This document shows positions 28,401 to 43,400 of a stretch of 64,000 nucleotides of DNA, one piece after another. The DNA is from Archivesica marissinica. Taxonomy: Eukaryota; Mollusca; Bivalvia; Venerida; Vesicomyidae. The notes below the pieces were generated by a model that did no database searches, was not told the origin of the DNA, and saw only the letters and a list, made by a program, of their open reading frames with translations. Numbering within the stretch: the first letter of the stretch is position 1; each line of letters begins with the position of its first letter. The DNA lies in the NCBI GenBank assembly GCA_014843695.1, contig CM026401.1, positions 29,558,562-29,622,561 of the forward strand. Reading direction: 5' to 3'. Position numbers and translations under genes: made by a program.

Positions 28401-31400
28401 AAGTCCAGTGCATAGCACCGATACATGAGACCTCAGTTTAAAGTTCAGTGTATAGCACCGATACATGAGACCTCAGTCTAAAGTCCAGTGCATAGCACCA
28501 ATACATGAGATCTCGGTTTAAAGTCCCATCTGAAAGACTGTTAATATTATTTGGGTCAAACCTTCCTTTCCTGGATTCGCAGCCCAACGTGTTAACCACT
28601 CGACAACCGACCCGTCCTTAAGAATATTCCTATTGTAGTTACATTATATAGGTATATGTCAGATTTGAACATGCATTGCCACGACAACATTGCCTAGCAT
28701 AACAATGATGACAGGTTTACTATTGTGACTGCACTGACTGTAAGCATGGTGCCGTCGCATTTCCCTGTTGTAACTGCACTGACTGTAAGCATGGTGCCTT
28801 CACATTTCCCTGTTGTAACTGCACTGACTGTAAGCATGGTGCCTTCACATTTCCCTGTTGTAACTGCACTGACTGTAAGCATGGTGCCTTCACATTTCCC
28901 TGTTGTAACTGCACTGACTGTAAGCATGGTGCCTTCACATTTCCCTGTTGTAACTGCACTGACTGTAAGCATGGTGCCTTCACATTTCCCTGTTGTAACT
29001 GCACTGACTGTAAGCATGGTGCCTTCACATTTCCCTGTTGTAACTGCACTGACTGTAAGCATGGTGCCTTCACATTTCCCTGTTGTAACTGCACTGACTG
29101 TAAGCATGGTGCCTTCACATTTCCCTGTTGTAACTGCACTGACTGTAAGCATGGTGCCTTCACATGTCCCTGTTGTAACTGCACTGACTGTAAGCATGGT
29201 GCCTTCACATGTCCCCGTTGTAACTGCACTGACTGTAAGCATGGTGCCTTCACATGTCCCTGTTGTAACTGCCGTGCTGAAGCCCAAGTAACGACATCTA
29301 CTGATAATAGACGATATGCGACACTACTGGAGAACTTGACACAGATCCTTTCCTTCCTTCCTCAGTAATACATATAGACGATATGCTACAATACTGGAGA
29401 ACTTGACACAGATCCTTTCCTTCTTCAGCAATACTGGAGAACTTGACACAGATCCTTTCCTTCCTCAGTAATACTGGAGAACTTGACACAGATCCTTTCC
29501 TTCCTTCCTCAGTAATACATATAGACGATATGCTACAATACTGGAGAACTTGACACAGATCCCTTCCTTCCTCAGCAATACATATAGACGATATGCTACA
29601 ATACTGGAGAACTTGACACAGATCCTTTCCTTCCTCAGCAATACATATAGACGATATGCTACAATACTGGAGAACTTGACACAGATCCTTTCCTTCCTTC
29701 CTCAGCAATACTGGAGAACTTGACACAGATCCTTCCTTCCTCAGCAATACATATAGACGATATGCGACAATACTGGAGAACTTGACACAGATCCTTTCCT
29801 TCCTTCCTCAGCAATACTGGAGAACTTGACACAGATCCCTTCCTTCTTCAGCAATACATATAGACGATATACTACAATACTGGAGAACTTGACACAGATC
29901 CTTTCCTTCCTCAGCAATACTGGAGAACTTGACACAGATCCTTTCCTTCCTCAGCAATACATATAGACGATATGCGACAATACTGGAGAACTTGACACAG
30001 ATCCTTTCCTTCCTCAGCAATACATATAGACGATATGCTACAATACTGGAGAACTTGACACAGATCCTTTCCTTCCTCAGCAATACTGGAGAACTTGACA
30101 CAGATCCTTTCCTTCCTCAGCAATACTGGAGAACTTGACACAGATCCTTTCCTTCTTCAGCAATACTGGAGAACTTGACACAGATCCTTTCCTTCCTCAG
30201 CAATACTGGAGAACTTGACAAAGATCCTTTCCTTCCTCAGCAATACTGGAGAACTTGACACAGATCCTTTCCTTCCTTCCTCAGTAATACATATAGACGA
30301 TATGCTACAATACTGGAGAACTTGACACAGATCCCTTCCTTCCTCAGCAATACATATAGACGATATGCGACAATACTGGAGAACTTGACACAGATCCTTT
30401 CCTTCCTTCCTCAGTAATACATATAGACGATATGCTACAATACTGGAGAACTTGACACAGATCCTTTCCTTCCTTCCTCAGTAATACATATAGACGATAT
30501 GCTACAATACTGGAGAACTTGACACAGATCCTTTCCTTCCTCAGCAATACTGGAGAACTTGACACAGATCCTTCCTTCCTCAGCAATACTGGAGAACTTG
30601 ACACAGATCCTTCCCTTCTTCAGCAATACTGGAGAACTTGACACAGATCCTTTCCTTCCTCAGCAATACTGGAGAACTTGACACAGATCCTTCCTTCCTC
30701 AGCAATACTGGAGAACTTGACACAGATCCTTTCCTTCCTCAGCAATACTGGAGAATTTGACACAGATCCTTCCTTCCTCAGCAATACTGGAGAACTTGAC
30801 ACAGATCCTTCCTTCCTTCCTCAGCAATACTGGAGAACTTGACACAGATCCTTCCTTCCTTCCTCAGCAATACTGGAGAACTTGACACAATACATATTCC
30901 TCGTCACAAATTCTATGAACATTGCTATTGCACATTATTACCCAGGGCAGTTTACATAACAACAGGCAGGCTCCAGCGGTTAACCAGTACTTGGTGCACC
31001 AACCTCTGTAAGAAACTGCCAACTTTTTCATATAAATGAGACACGGCCCTGAGCAGGGCTCGAACCCGTGACCATCAGTGATGAAGTGATAGGTCACAGT
31101 AGTATACAAGTCACTGACTGCAACCGACCAAAGGGGGAGGGCGGACTGAACAAAAAGGATAAAATGTTGCACTTTGCAAATGTTAGTTATGGAATGAAAG
31201 CGTATTAAAACGTTGTTGGGTAATAAAACAGCTATTTCATTGCCATTCGAGGAACACTCAAACCCGATGATGACCTATTGACCGAGGACACCCACAGCAT
31301 CGAGGGGAAATAGTTTTGACTGTTCCTCGAATGACAATGAAATAATTGTATAAATGTACAGTAAACAAGTGCTATCCATGTTTTACAACATCAATCGTTT

Positions 31401-34400
31401 CTAACGTATTTAATGTACTTGAAAAATATATAATCTTAGCTTGACCTGGAAATACTTATTTCTTGTTCAACTCTCTCTCTCTCCATTGCTCCATTTCTTA
31501 TCAATTATCCTTATCAATTATCCATATCAATTATCCTTATCAATTATCCATATCAAGTATCCTTATCAATTATCCATATCAATTATCATTATCAATTATC
31601 CATATCAAATCAATTATCTGCATCAATTATCCGCATCAATTATTCTGCTCAATTATCCTTACCAATTATCTTTAACAATTATCCGTATCAATTACAGGGT
31701 TCATTCTAGGTCAGAATTTTTGGGAGAAGTGAGAAAGCGCGCGATCGCAACCTTAAAATAATGGTGTTCTTTAATATACTTCTGCAAAATAGGGTTAAAA
31801 TTAAAAAAACAAAAAAACATTAGCCCACATCGCCCTCTAAAATGATCCCTGAATTATACTATCAATTATACTATCAATTATCCTTATCAATTATCCATAT
31901 CAATTATCCTTATCAATTATCCATATCAATTATCATTATCAATTATCTATATCAAATCATAATAGCAAAGAAATTAAAATCACTTTTAACATGTTTAACT
32001 AATATGGCTGGTATAAAGAACTGCACACTCACAGACATTGTGATGTCGTATTTAAAAACCAGAGTATCACTTAAAGACACACACAACTGACACAATATAC
32101 AGTATAAAGGTCGTAGAAATTGTCATTTTTAAAGCTGGAAATATTTAAGGGGCCACCACTCTGTATGCCACATATTGGTTTTGGAGGTATTTTCAAATAT
32201 CTTGCAGTTGTATATATTGCAAACTTGATTTATAATGCATGTATACCTTTAAATATAACCCAAAACATTTTTATTTCTCCGTCTCGTTGATATCAACATT
32301 TTGGAGTAAATTCAGAGCATTGTGATGTAAATGTACAGAATATAAAAATCAAACTTTTCCAAAATTTTGCCATCCAGTTTTCACGGTTTCATTATATTGA
32401 AATTCCATGTACATCATAATACAACGGAGCTTCAGTTAACCTACAACCAAAGATAAAGTGAATCTAGCACCTCCAAGAGTTGCAGATAAGGAAATCCCAA
32501 AGAGCCTCGTTCTTTATACACATCTTCAGCCTGTGTGGTTTTTACGTTTATTTATCGTCGCTACTGGTTACCCATATGAGCGATGCCTCCTGTAGAGATT
32601 AGTTATTTTAGATTTTGGAGGATAGTGCAATGATACAGACAGAGACCCATTCCAGAATCTCCTCTGGTTCTTTTACGTGCACGGTGTACAGCACCGACAC
32701 GAGACCTTGGTTTAACGTCCCATCTGAAAGACTGTTAATTTTATTAGGGTCAGACGGGGGATCGAACTTGTGATCCCTGGATTACCAGTCCAGCGTGTTA
32801 CCACTGGACACTGGACTACAGATCCATCTTCACAGCCCTTCGGTGGGATTCCTTATATGCAACTCTATGGAGGTGCTAGATTTACTTTCTCCCCTTTCTT
32901 ATGCTTTTGCTGCACGTTACAAATTATGCCAGCCTATATAGCGTAAGAATTTACTATAAAGTTGTTTACCAGTTAGACAGATTTATCTCACACTAACATC
33001 CCCAATATGGCACAAAAAGCCTGTCTATAGGTTAGAAAAAAGGATACATAAAGATCAAACAGTCTCGGCTGCGTGGAAGATTTCAAGGACAAGGTGAGAA
33101 ACTTCTCCAGCCTCACTTCCAAATCTTTGATCCACATGTCCTGCAAAACAAGAACATATATATACAGTACACCAGGCAGGTACCATGTTCATTGGCACAG
33201 TGTTCATCAAATAATGAAGCCACACGGGTATTCATTGCAAAGAATTACCGAGTTCAGCGTGTTCAATTGCCTATAGCAATCAACTCTGGAAGTCGTGATA
33301 GCGCAGTGGATGCGCGTTCGCTTCAGGTGCGAAAGGTCCGGAGTTAGAGCCTAGCTGGAGACATTACGATTGTACCCTTAGGCAAGGCATTTAAATGCCA
33401 TGTTGCCTCTTCTCTCTCCCTAGTGGCGATGGATTCCATCAGGAATGAGGTCTCGAGAGTGATTAATATAAGTTGTAAGAACTTGTTTTGCAATCGAGCT
33501 AAAATAACTTTGTATAAACTAATCAACTCGGTGGTCCGCCGTGTATGAAATAATTCATTTTTAGTAAAGCCATGATTCAAATGATTATTTGCAACCCTAT
33601 TGATGTAAAAAGACTGCTTACATTATTATCACATTAGCCAATTAATGATTTCTTATTGATTGCGTAACATGCTGTAATTATTCCGGTAAGATAACCCTGA
33701 TGAAATCTTAATTATTTGTCGGGAACACGCAAACATATTTATTGCATTAAACTGTTTTAAGATTTCTTTTTGGTCTGTTGCGAGGGATAACATGTTTGTA
33801 ATATTGTTCTGTTGTTTTGGTCTTTTGCAAGGGGTTATATGTTTACACAAGTAATATTGTTCTGTTGTTTTGGTTTGTTGCGAGGGATAACATGTTTGTA
33901 ATATTGTTATGTTGTTTTGGTCTGTTGCAAGGGGTTATATGTTTACACAAGTAATATTGTTCTGTTGTTTTGGTTTGTTGCGAGGGATAACATGTTTGTA
34001 ACATTGTTCTGTTGTTTTTGGCCTTGTAAATACTCAGGAAGTTTGTGTAAATACTTGGGAAGTTTGTGTAAATACTCGGGAAGTTTGTGCAAATACTCGG
34101 GAAGTTTGTGCAAATACTTGAGAAGTTTGTGTATATACTCGGGAGGTTTGTGTAATTACTCAAGAAGTTTGGGTAAATACTCGGGAAGTTTGTGTACTTA
34201 CTCGGGAAGTTTATGTAAATACCCGGGAAGTTTGTGTAAATACTCGGGAAGTTTGTGTAAATACTCGGGAAGTTTGTGTACTTACTCTGGAAGTTTATGT
34301 AAATACCCGGGAAGTTTGTGTAAATACTCGGGAAGTTTGTGTAAATACTCGGGAAGTTTGTGTAAATACTCGGGAAGTTTATGTAAATACTCGGGAAGTT

Positions 34401-37400
34401 TGTGTAAATACTCGGGATGTTTGTGCAAATACTCGGGAAGTTTATGTAAATACTCAAGAAGTTTGTGTAAATACTCGGGAAGTTTGTGTAAATACTCAAG
34501 AAGTTTGTGTAAATACCCGGGAAGTTTGTGTAAATACTCGGATAGTTTGTGTAAATACTCGGGAAGTTTGTGTAAATACTCAAGAAGTTTGTGTAAATAC
34601 TCAAGAAGTTTGTGCAAATACCCGGGAAGTTTGTGTAAATACTGGGGAAGTTTATAGTAAATACTCGGGAAGTTTGTGTAAATACTCGGGAAGTTTATAG
34701 TAAATACTCGGGAAGTTTATGTAAATACTGGGGAAGTTTATAGTAAATACTCGGGAAGTTTGTGTAAATACTCGGGAAGTTTATGTAAATACTCGGTAAG
34801 TTTATGTAAATACTCGGTAAGTTTTTATGTAAATACTCGGTAAGTTTATAGTAAATACTCGGTAAGTTTATAGTAAATACTCGGTAAGTTTATAGTAAAT
34901 ACTCGGTAAGTTTATAGTAAATACTCGGGAAGTTTATAGTAAATACTCGGGAAGTTTATGTAAATACTCGGGGAAGTTTATGTAAATACTCGGTAAGTTT
35001 ATAGTAAATACTCGGGAAGTTTATAGTAAATACTCGGTAAGTTTATAGTAAATACTTGGGAAGTTTATAGTAAATACTCGGGAAGTTTATAGTAAATACT
35101 CGGTAAGTTTATAGTAAATACTCGGTAAGTTTATAGTAAATACTCGGTAAGTTTATAGTAAATACTCGGGAAGTTTATGTAAATACTCGGGGAAGTTTAT
35201 GTAAATACTCGGTAAGTTTATAGTAAATACTCGGGAAGTTTGTGTAAATACTCGGGAAGTTTATGTAAATACTCGGGAAGTTTATGTAAATACTCGGGAA
35301 GTTTATGTAAATACTCGGGGAAGTTTATGTAAATACTCGGGAAGTTTATGTAAATACTCGGGAAGTTTGTGTATATATCCGGGAAGTTTATAGTAAATAC
35401 TCGGGAAGTTTATAGTAAATACTCGGGGAAGTTTATGTAAATACTTGGGGAAGTTTGTGTAAATACTCAGGAAGTTTATGTAAATACTCGGGGAAGTTTG
35501 TGTAAATATTCGGGAAGATTGTGTAAATACTCGGGAAGTTTGTGTAAATACTCGGGAAGTTTGTGTACTTACTCGGGAAGTTTGTGTAAATACTCGGGAA
35601 GTTTGTGTACTTACTCAGGAAGTATATGTAAATACCCGGGAAGTTTGTGTAAATACTCGGGAAGTTTGTGTAAATACTCGGGAAGTTTGTGTAAATACTC
35701 GGGAAGTTTATGTAAATACTCGGGAAGTTTGTGTAAATACTCGGGATGTTTGTGCAAATACTCGGGAAGTTTATGTAAATACTCAAGAAGTTTGTGTAAA
35801 TACTCGGGAAGTTTGTGTAAATACTCAAGAAGTTTGTGCAAATACCCGGGAAGTTTGTGTAAATACTGGGGAAGTTTATGTAAATACTGGGGAAGTTTAT
35901 AGTAAATACTCGGGAAGTTTGTGTAAATACTCGGGGAAGTTTATGTAAATACTCGGGAAGTTTATAGTAAATACTCGGTAAGTTTATGTAAATACTCGGT
36001 AAGTTTATGTAAATACTCGGTAAGTTTATAGTAAATACTCGGGAAGTTTATAGTAAATACTCGGGAAGTTTATGTAAATACTCGGTAAGTTTATAGTAAA
36101 TACTCGGGAAGTTTATAGTAAATACTCGGTAAGTTTATGTAAATACTCGGTAAGTTTATAGTAAATACTCGGGAAGTTTATAGTAAATACTCGGGAAGTT
36201 TATGTAAATACTCGGTAAGTTTATAGTAAATACTCGGTAAGTTTATAGTAAATACTCGGTAAGTTTATGTAAATACTCGGTAAGTTTATAGTAAATACTC
36301 GGGAAGTTTATGTAAATACTCGGGAAGTTTATGTAAATACTCGGTAAGTTTATAGTAAATACTCGGGAAGTTTATGTAAATACTCGGGAAGTTTGTGTAA
36401 ATACTCAGGGAAGTTTATGTAAATACTCGGGAAGTTTATGTAAATACTCGGGAAGTTTGTGTATATATCCGGGAAGTTTATAGTAAATACTCGGGAAGTT
36501 TATAGTAAATACTCGGGAAGTTTATAGTAAATACTCGGGGAAGTTTATAGTAAATATTCGGGAAGTTTGTGTAAATATTCGGGAAGTTTTTGTAAATACT
36601 CGGGGAAACTTGGGTAAATACCTAACATGAAAACAACATGTATGTTATTATTATTATGTACATGTAACAAACAACATGTCAATAATTAATTGCAACCTAA
36701 TTAAACATGTTCGTAGAACTGTATATTGTTTATTCCACCTTGTAAAATTTGTCACTGAACTGTCTTAGAACTATTTTATTCCCCCCTCATAAAATATGTC
36801 ATTGAACAACAAACTAGTTGACGTCATAAAATATGTCATTGAACAACAAACTATTTGACGTCATAAAATATGTCATTGAACAACAAACTAGTTGACGTCA
36901 TAAAATATGTCATTGAAGCGCATACTATTTGACGTCATAAAATATGTCATTGAACAACAAACTAGTTGACGTCATAAAATATGTCATTGAAGTGCATACT
37001 ATTTGACCTAATAAAATATGTCATTGAAGCGCATACTATTTGACCTCATAAAATATGTCATTGAAGCGCATACTATTTGACCTCATAAAATATGTCATTG
37101 AAGAGCATACTATTTGACCTCATAAAATATGTCACTGAACAGCATACTATTTGACCTCATAAAATATGTCACTGAACAGCATACTATTTGACCTCATAAA
37201 ATATGTCATTGAAGCGCATACTATTTGACATCATAAAATATGTCATTGAAGCGCATACTATTTGACCTCATAAAATATGTCATTGAAGTGCATACTATTT
37301 GACCTCATAAAATATGTCATTGAACTGTTTCCTTTTCTATTCTCCCTAATAAAATGTGGTATTCATACTTTTGTAACCTCCCTCTAATAAGCTATGTCTT

Positions 37401-40400
37401 TGGATTTTGTACTTTTTGGTGTCCCCCTCATAAACTGCATCCTTGAATTGCATACTTTTTATTACCACTAACAAAATGAGTTGTTGAACCTCATACTTTT
37501 TTTATCACCCCTCATAAAATGTGCCGCTGATCTGTATGCACTCTCTAGAACAACAAACATGTAACTTATATTTCCTAATATTGTCCACTATGTGGCTTCT
37601 TGATACGCAGTTTCTTGATACAGAACTCATGTGAAGCCGTATGAACAACGGAAGCTCAAACTAACCAATCATGTTCACATTCTCCTTCACAATCGCTTTC
37701 ATAAGATTCACAGCAAGATGATTGAACAGTACATCGGATTACGTATAATTCTTCATTAACTTGACATGTTACAGACATGAAAATATTATGGAAAGAAATT
37801 AATATCACAAGTAACCTCAAAACCGCCGTGACACTATTGATACCGTTGGAGTTCATGGCTCTTCTCTAGACATATCCTGGGCACATACTAGGTCAGTATT
37901 TTCAGGATAACTTCAGAAGTGAGAAACTGCGCAATTGTGCGCTCAAATGGTTTTATTTTTTAATGCAACAAAATATGGTTAAAATACACAATATGACCAG
38001 AAGTGTGTGGGGGGTGCGAAGTCAGGTTCCGTAAAGTGTGTGAGGGGTGCGAAGTCAGGTTCCGTAAAGTGTGTGGGGGGTGCGAAGTCAGGTTCCGTAA
38101 AGTGTGTGGGGGTGCGAAGTCAGGTTCCGTAAAGTGACTATTTCGTTAGGATGAACCATATATACAGGCATGAAAGCTCTGTCAAAAGTAAATTATTGAG
38201 TGGAATGCAATGACATTAGGCAAAAAAAAAAACCTGTGTTTACGGTTCCCCGAACGACCCATTTTTTTTACCTCCCTACCCTGAATTTTTGTCATGAAAT
38301 TAAAAAAAAAAATCGTAGTTTTGATTTCTGATCCGAAGAGTATGGTAAAAAACTGACGAACGTATTTTTTGGCATGTACACAATAAACACTTTTTTTGGA
38401 ATGTACACCGTAAACACATGTGGGTTTTTTTGCCAGATAATTGGAAATAATAACGTTGGTCACTTGTTTGTATATATTACTTATCTTCATTGAATACAAA
38501 TACATTGACTTGTCACTAACAGAAGGATACAAGAATTAAAATGAATTTAAAATATTTTGTTAGTACAAGACGAAACATATTGTTTTGGAAAATGTCATGG
38601 TTGTAGTATGCTACCATGTCAAAATATCATGGTTGTAGTATGCTACCATGTCAAAATATCATGGTTGTAGTATGCTACCATGTCAAAATATCATGGTTGT
38701 AGTATGGTACCATGTCAAAATATCATGGTTGTAGTATGCTACCATGTCAAAATATCATGGTTGTAGTATGGTACCATGTCAAAATATCATGGTTGTAGTA
38801 TGCTACCATGTCAAAATGTCCTGGTTGTAGTATGGTACCATGTCATGGTTGTAGTATGCTACCATGTCAAAACAAAATATCATGGTTGTAGTATGCTACC
38901 ATGTCAAAATGTCATGGCTGTAGTATGGTACCATGTCAAAATGTCCTGGTTGTAGTTTGGTACCATGTCAAAATGTCATGGTTGTAGTATGGTACCATGT
39001 CAAAATGTCCTGGTTGTAGTATGGTACCATGTCAAAATGTCATGGTTGTAGTTTGGTACCATGTCAAAATGTCCTGGTTGTAGTTTGGTACCATGTCAAA
39101 ATGTCATGGTTGTAGTTTGGTACCATGTCAAAATGTCCTGGTTGTAGTTTGGTACCATGTCAAAATGTCATGGTTGTAGTTTGGTACCATGTCAAAATGT
39201 CATGGTTGTAGTATGGTACCATGTCAAAATGTCATGGTTGTAGTATGGTACCATGTCAAAATGTCATGGTTGTAGTATGGTACCATGTCAAAATGTCATG
39301 GTTGTAGTATGGTACCATGTCAAAATGTCCTGGTTGTAGTTTGGTACCATGTCAAAATGTCATGGTTGTAGTATGGTACCATGTCAAAATGTCATGGTTG
39401 TAGTATGTGGTACCATGTCAAAATGTCATGGTTGTAGTATGGTACCATGTCAAAATGTCATGGTTGTAGTATGGTACCATGTCAAAATGTCATGGTTGTA
39501 GTATGGTACCATGTCAAAATGTCATGGTTGTAGTATGGTACCATGTCAAAATGTCATGGTTGTAGTATGTGGTACCATGTCAAAATGTCATGGTTGTAGT
39601 ATGGTACCATGTCAAAATGTCATGGTTGTAGTATGGTACCATGTCAAAATGTCCTGGTTGTAGTTTGGTACCATGTCAAAATGTCATGGTTGTAGTATGG
39701 TACCATGTCAAAATGTCCTGGTTGTAGTATGGTACCATGTCAAAATGTCCTGGTTGTAGTATGGTACCATGTCAAAATGTCATGGTTGTAGTATGGTACC
39801 ATGTCAAAATGTCATGGTTGTAGTATGGTACCATGTCAAAATGTCCTGGTTGTAGTATGGTACCATGTCAAAATGTCATGGTTGTAGTTTGGTACCATGT
39901 CAAAATGTCCTGGTTGTAGTTTGGTACCATGTCAAAATGTCATGGTTGTAGTTTGGTACCATGTCAAAATGTCCTGGTTGTAGTTTGGTACCATGTCAAA
40001 ATGTCATGGTTGTAGTATGGTACCATGTCAAAATGTCATGGTTGTAGTATGTGGTACCATGTCAAAATGTCATGGTTGTAGTATGGTACCATGTCAAAAT
40101 GTCATGGTTGTAGTATGGTACCATGTCAAAATGTCATGGTTGTAGTATGGTACCATGTCAAAATGTCATGGTTGTAGTATGGTACCATGTCAAAATGTCA
40201 TGGTTGTAGTATGGTACCATGTCAAAATGTCCTGGTTGTAGTATGGTACCATGTCAAAATGTCATGGTTGTAGTATGGTACCATGTCAAAATGTCATGGT
40301 TGTAGTATGGTACCATGTCAAAATGTCATGGTTGTAGTATGGTACCATGTCAAAATGTCATGGTTGTAGTATGGTACCATGTCAAAATGTCCTGGTTGTA

Positions 40401-43400
40401 GTGTCGCAATCATTGCAAAATGAACAAGATTTAAAATTACATACAGTGAAAAGTTCTTTGTATGATGGATGTGCCTGTGGGTTGGGCACGAATGGTAAGG
40501 CGTAGTATGGTAGAAACTCTGTAGTCTGGCTGAGAGTGGCACCACGTGTCTCCAGGTAGCTCTTGAACTCTTGCATATTCTTGTCTGCTAAACCCTGCAA
40601 TGATGCAATATTTGCACAGTTTACCGTATTTATCTATTTAGTTGTAGCTTAAACAGTATTTATTCCAATAAATTACAGGTAAAACATACAAATAATATAA
40701 TATTTACAAATTCTGAATAATTTGGAAAACAAGTTTTTCATGAAACTTCATATTAATTCCTCTCCAACGGAAGACATACTCTCCAACGGAAGACATACTC
40801 TCCAACGGAAGACGTACTCTCCAATGGAAGACATACTCTCCAACAGAAGACGTACTCTCCAACGGAAGACATACTCTCCAACGGAAGACATACTCTCCAA
40901 CGGAAGACGTACTCTCCAACGGAAGACATACTCTCCAACGGAAGACATACTCTCCAACGGAAGACATACTCTCCAATGGAAGACGTACTATCCAACGGAA
41001 GACATACTCTCCAACGGAAGACATACTCTCCAACGGAAGACATACTCTCCAACGGAAGACGTACTATCCAACGGAAGACGTACTATCCAACGGAAGACGT
41101 ACTATCCAACGGAAGACGTACTATCCAACGGAAGACGTACTCTCCAACGGAAGACGTACTCTCCAACGGAAGACGTACTCTCCAACGGAAGACATACTCT
41201 CCAACGGAAGACATACTCTCCAATGGAAGACGTACTCTCCAACGGAAGACGTACTATCCAACGGAAGACGTACTCTCCAATGGAAGACGTACTCTCCAAC
41301 GGAAGACGTACTATCCAACAGAAGACGTACTATCCAACGGAAGACGTACTCTCCAATGGAAGACGTACTCTCCAACGGAAGACGTACTATCCAACGGAAG
41401 ACGTACTATCCAACGGAAGACGTACTATCCAACGGAAGACGTACTATCCAACGGAAGACGTACTATCCAACGGAAGACGTACTATCCAACGGAAGACGTA
41501 CTATCCAATGGAAGACGTACTCTCCAACAGAAGACATACTATCCAACGGAAGACGTACTATCCAACGGAAGACATACTCTCCAACGGAAGACATACTCTC
41601 CAATGGAAGACATACTCTCCAACGGAAGACGTACTCTCCAACAGAAGACGTACTATCCAACGGAAGACGTACTCTCCAACGGAAGACGTACTCTCCAACG
41701 GAAGACATACTCTCCAATGGAAGACATACTCTCCAACGGAAGACGTACTCTCCAACGGAAGACATACTCTCCAATAGAAGACATATTCTCCAACAGAAGA
41801 CATACTCTCCAACGGAAGACATACTCTCCAACGGAAGACATACTCTCCAATGGAAGACATACTCTCCAACAGAAGACATACTATCCAACAGAAGACATAC
41901 TCTCCAACGGAAGACATACTCTCCAACAGAAGACATACTCTCCAACGGAAGACATACTCTCCAATGGAAGACATACTATCCAACAGAAGACATACTCTCC
42001 AACGGAAGACATACTCTCCAACGGAAGACATACTCTCCAATGGAAGACATACTCTCCAACAGAAGACATACTCTCCAACGGAAGACATACTCTCCAACGG
42101 AAGACATACTCTCCAATGGAAGACATACTCTCCAATGGAAGACATACTCTCCAATGGAAGACATACTCTCCAACGGAAGACATACTCTCCAACAGAAGAC
42201 ATACTCTCCAATGGAAGACGTACTTTCCAATGGAAGACATACTCTCCAATGGAAGACATACTCTCCAATGGAAGACGTACTCTCCAACAGAAGACATACT
42301 CTCCAACAGAATACATACTCTCCAATGGAAGACATACTCTCCAATGGAAGACGTCCTCTCCAATGGAAGACATACTCTCCAACGGAAGACATACTCTCCA
42401 ACGGAAGACATACTCTCCAATGGAAGACATACTCTCCAATGGAAGATGTACTCTCCAACGGAAGACATACTCTCCAACGGAAGACATACTCTCCAATGGA
42501 AGACATACTCTCCAACAGAAGACGTACTATCCAACGGAAGATGTACTTTCCAACGGAAGACATACTCTCCAACGGAAGACGTCCTCTCCAACGGAAGACA
42601 TACTCTCCAACGGAAGACGTCCTCTCCAACGGAAGACATACTCTCCAACGGAAGACATACTCTCCAACGGAAGACGTCCTCTCCAACGGAACGGAAGACA
42701 TACTCTCCAACGGAAGACGTCCTCTCCAATGGAAGACATACTCTCCAACAGAAGACGTCCTCTCCAACGGAAGACATACTCTCCAACGGAAGACATACTC
42801 TCCAACGGAAGACATACTCTCCAACGGAAGACATACTCTCCAACGGAACGGAAGACATACTCTCCAATGGAAGACATACTCTCCAACGGAAGACATACTC
42901 TCCAACGGAAGACATACTCTCCAATGGAACGGAAGACATACTCTCCAACGGAAGACATACTCTCCAATGGAAGACATACTCTCCAACGGAACGGAAGACA
43001 TACTCTCCAACGGAAGACATACTGGTGATTCAACAATATCATAACTGAGTGAGCTACATCCCTAGTGTAGACGGGTATGTAGAATTTGATTCCGTCGTCA
43101 TCCGACATTGTAGAAAGGAGGAGATGTAGAAGGTTGTAGGTTTTGAGACGAATCTGTAGTCCAGTGGTCAACATGCTGGACTGGTAATCCAGGGATCGCA
43201 GGTTCGATCCCCTGTCTGACCCTAATAAAATTAACAGTCTTTCAGATGGGACTTTAAACCGAGGTCTCATGTCGGTGCTGTACACCGTGCACGTAAAAGA
43301 ACCAGGAGACTCTGGAATGGGTCTAAGTCTGTATCATTGCACTATCCTTCAAATATCTAAAATGACTAATCTCTTCAGGAGGCGTCGCTCATATGGGCAA

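Noticed and set aside
38182..38532. 116-codon minus-strand frame
   Set aside because: Depends on homopolymer runs (Phe/Lys-rich), no family match.
26416..43024. Possible CRISPR arrays
   Set aside because: Direct repeats without unique spacers, in a eukaryotic intron; these are minisatellites.
40722..43048. Overlapping open frames up to 690 codons in all frames
   Set aside because: A 19-bp unit cycles through all three frames, so absence of a stop in the unit opens every frame at once. Not evidence of coding.
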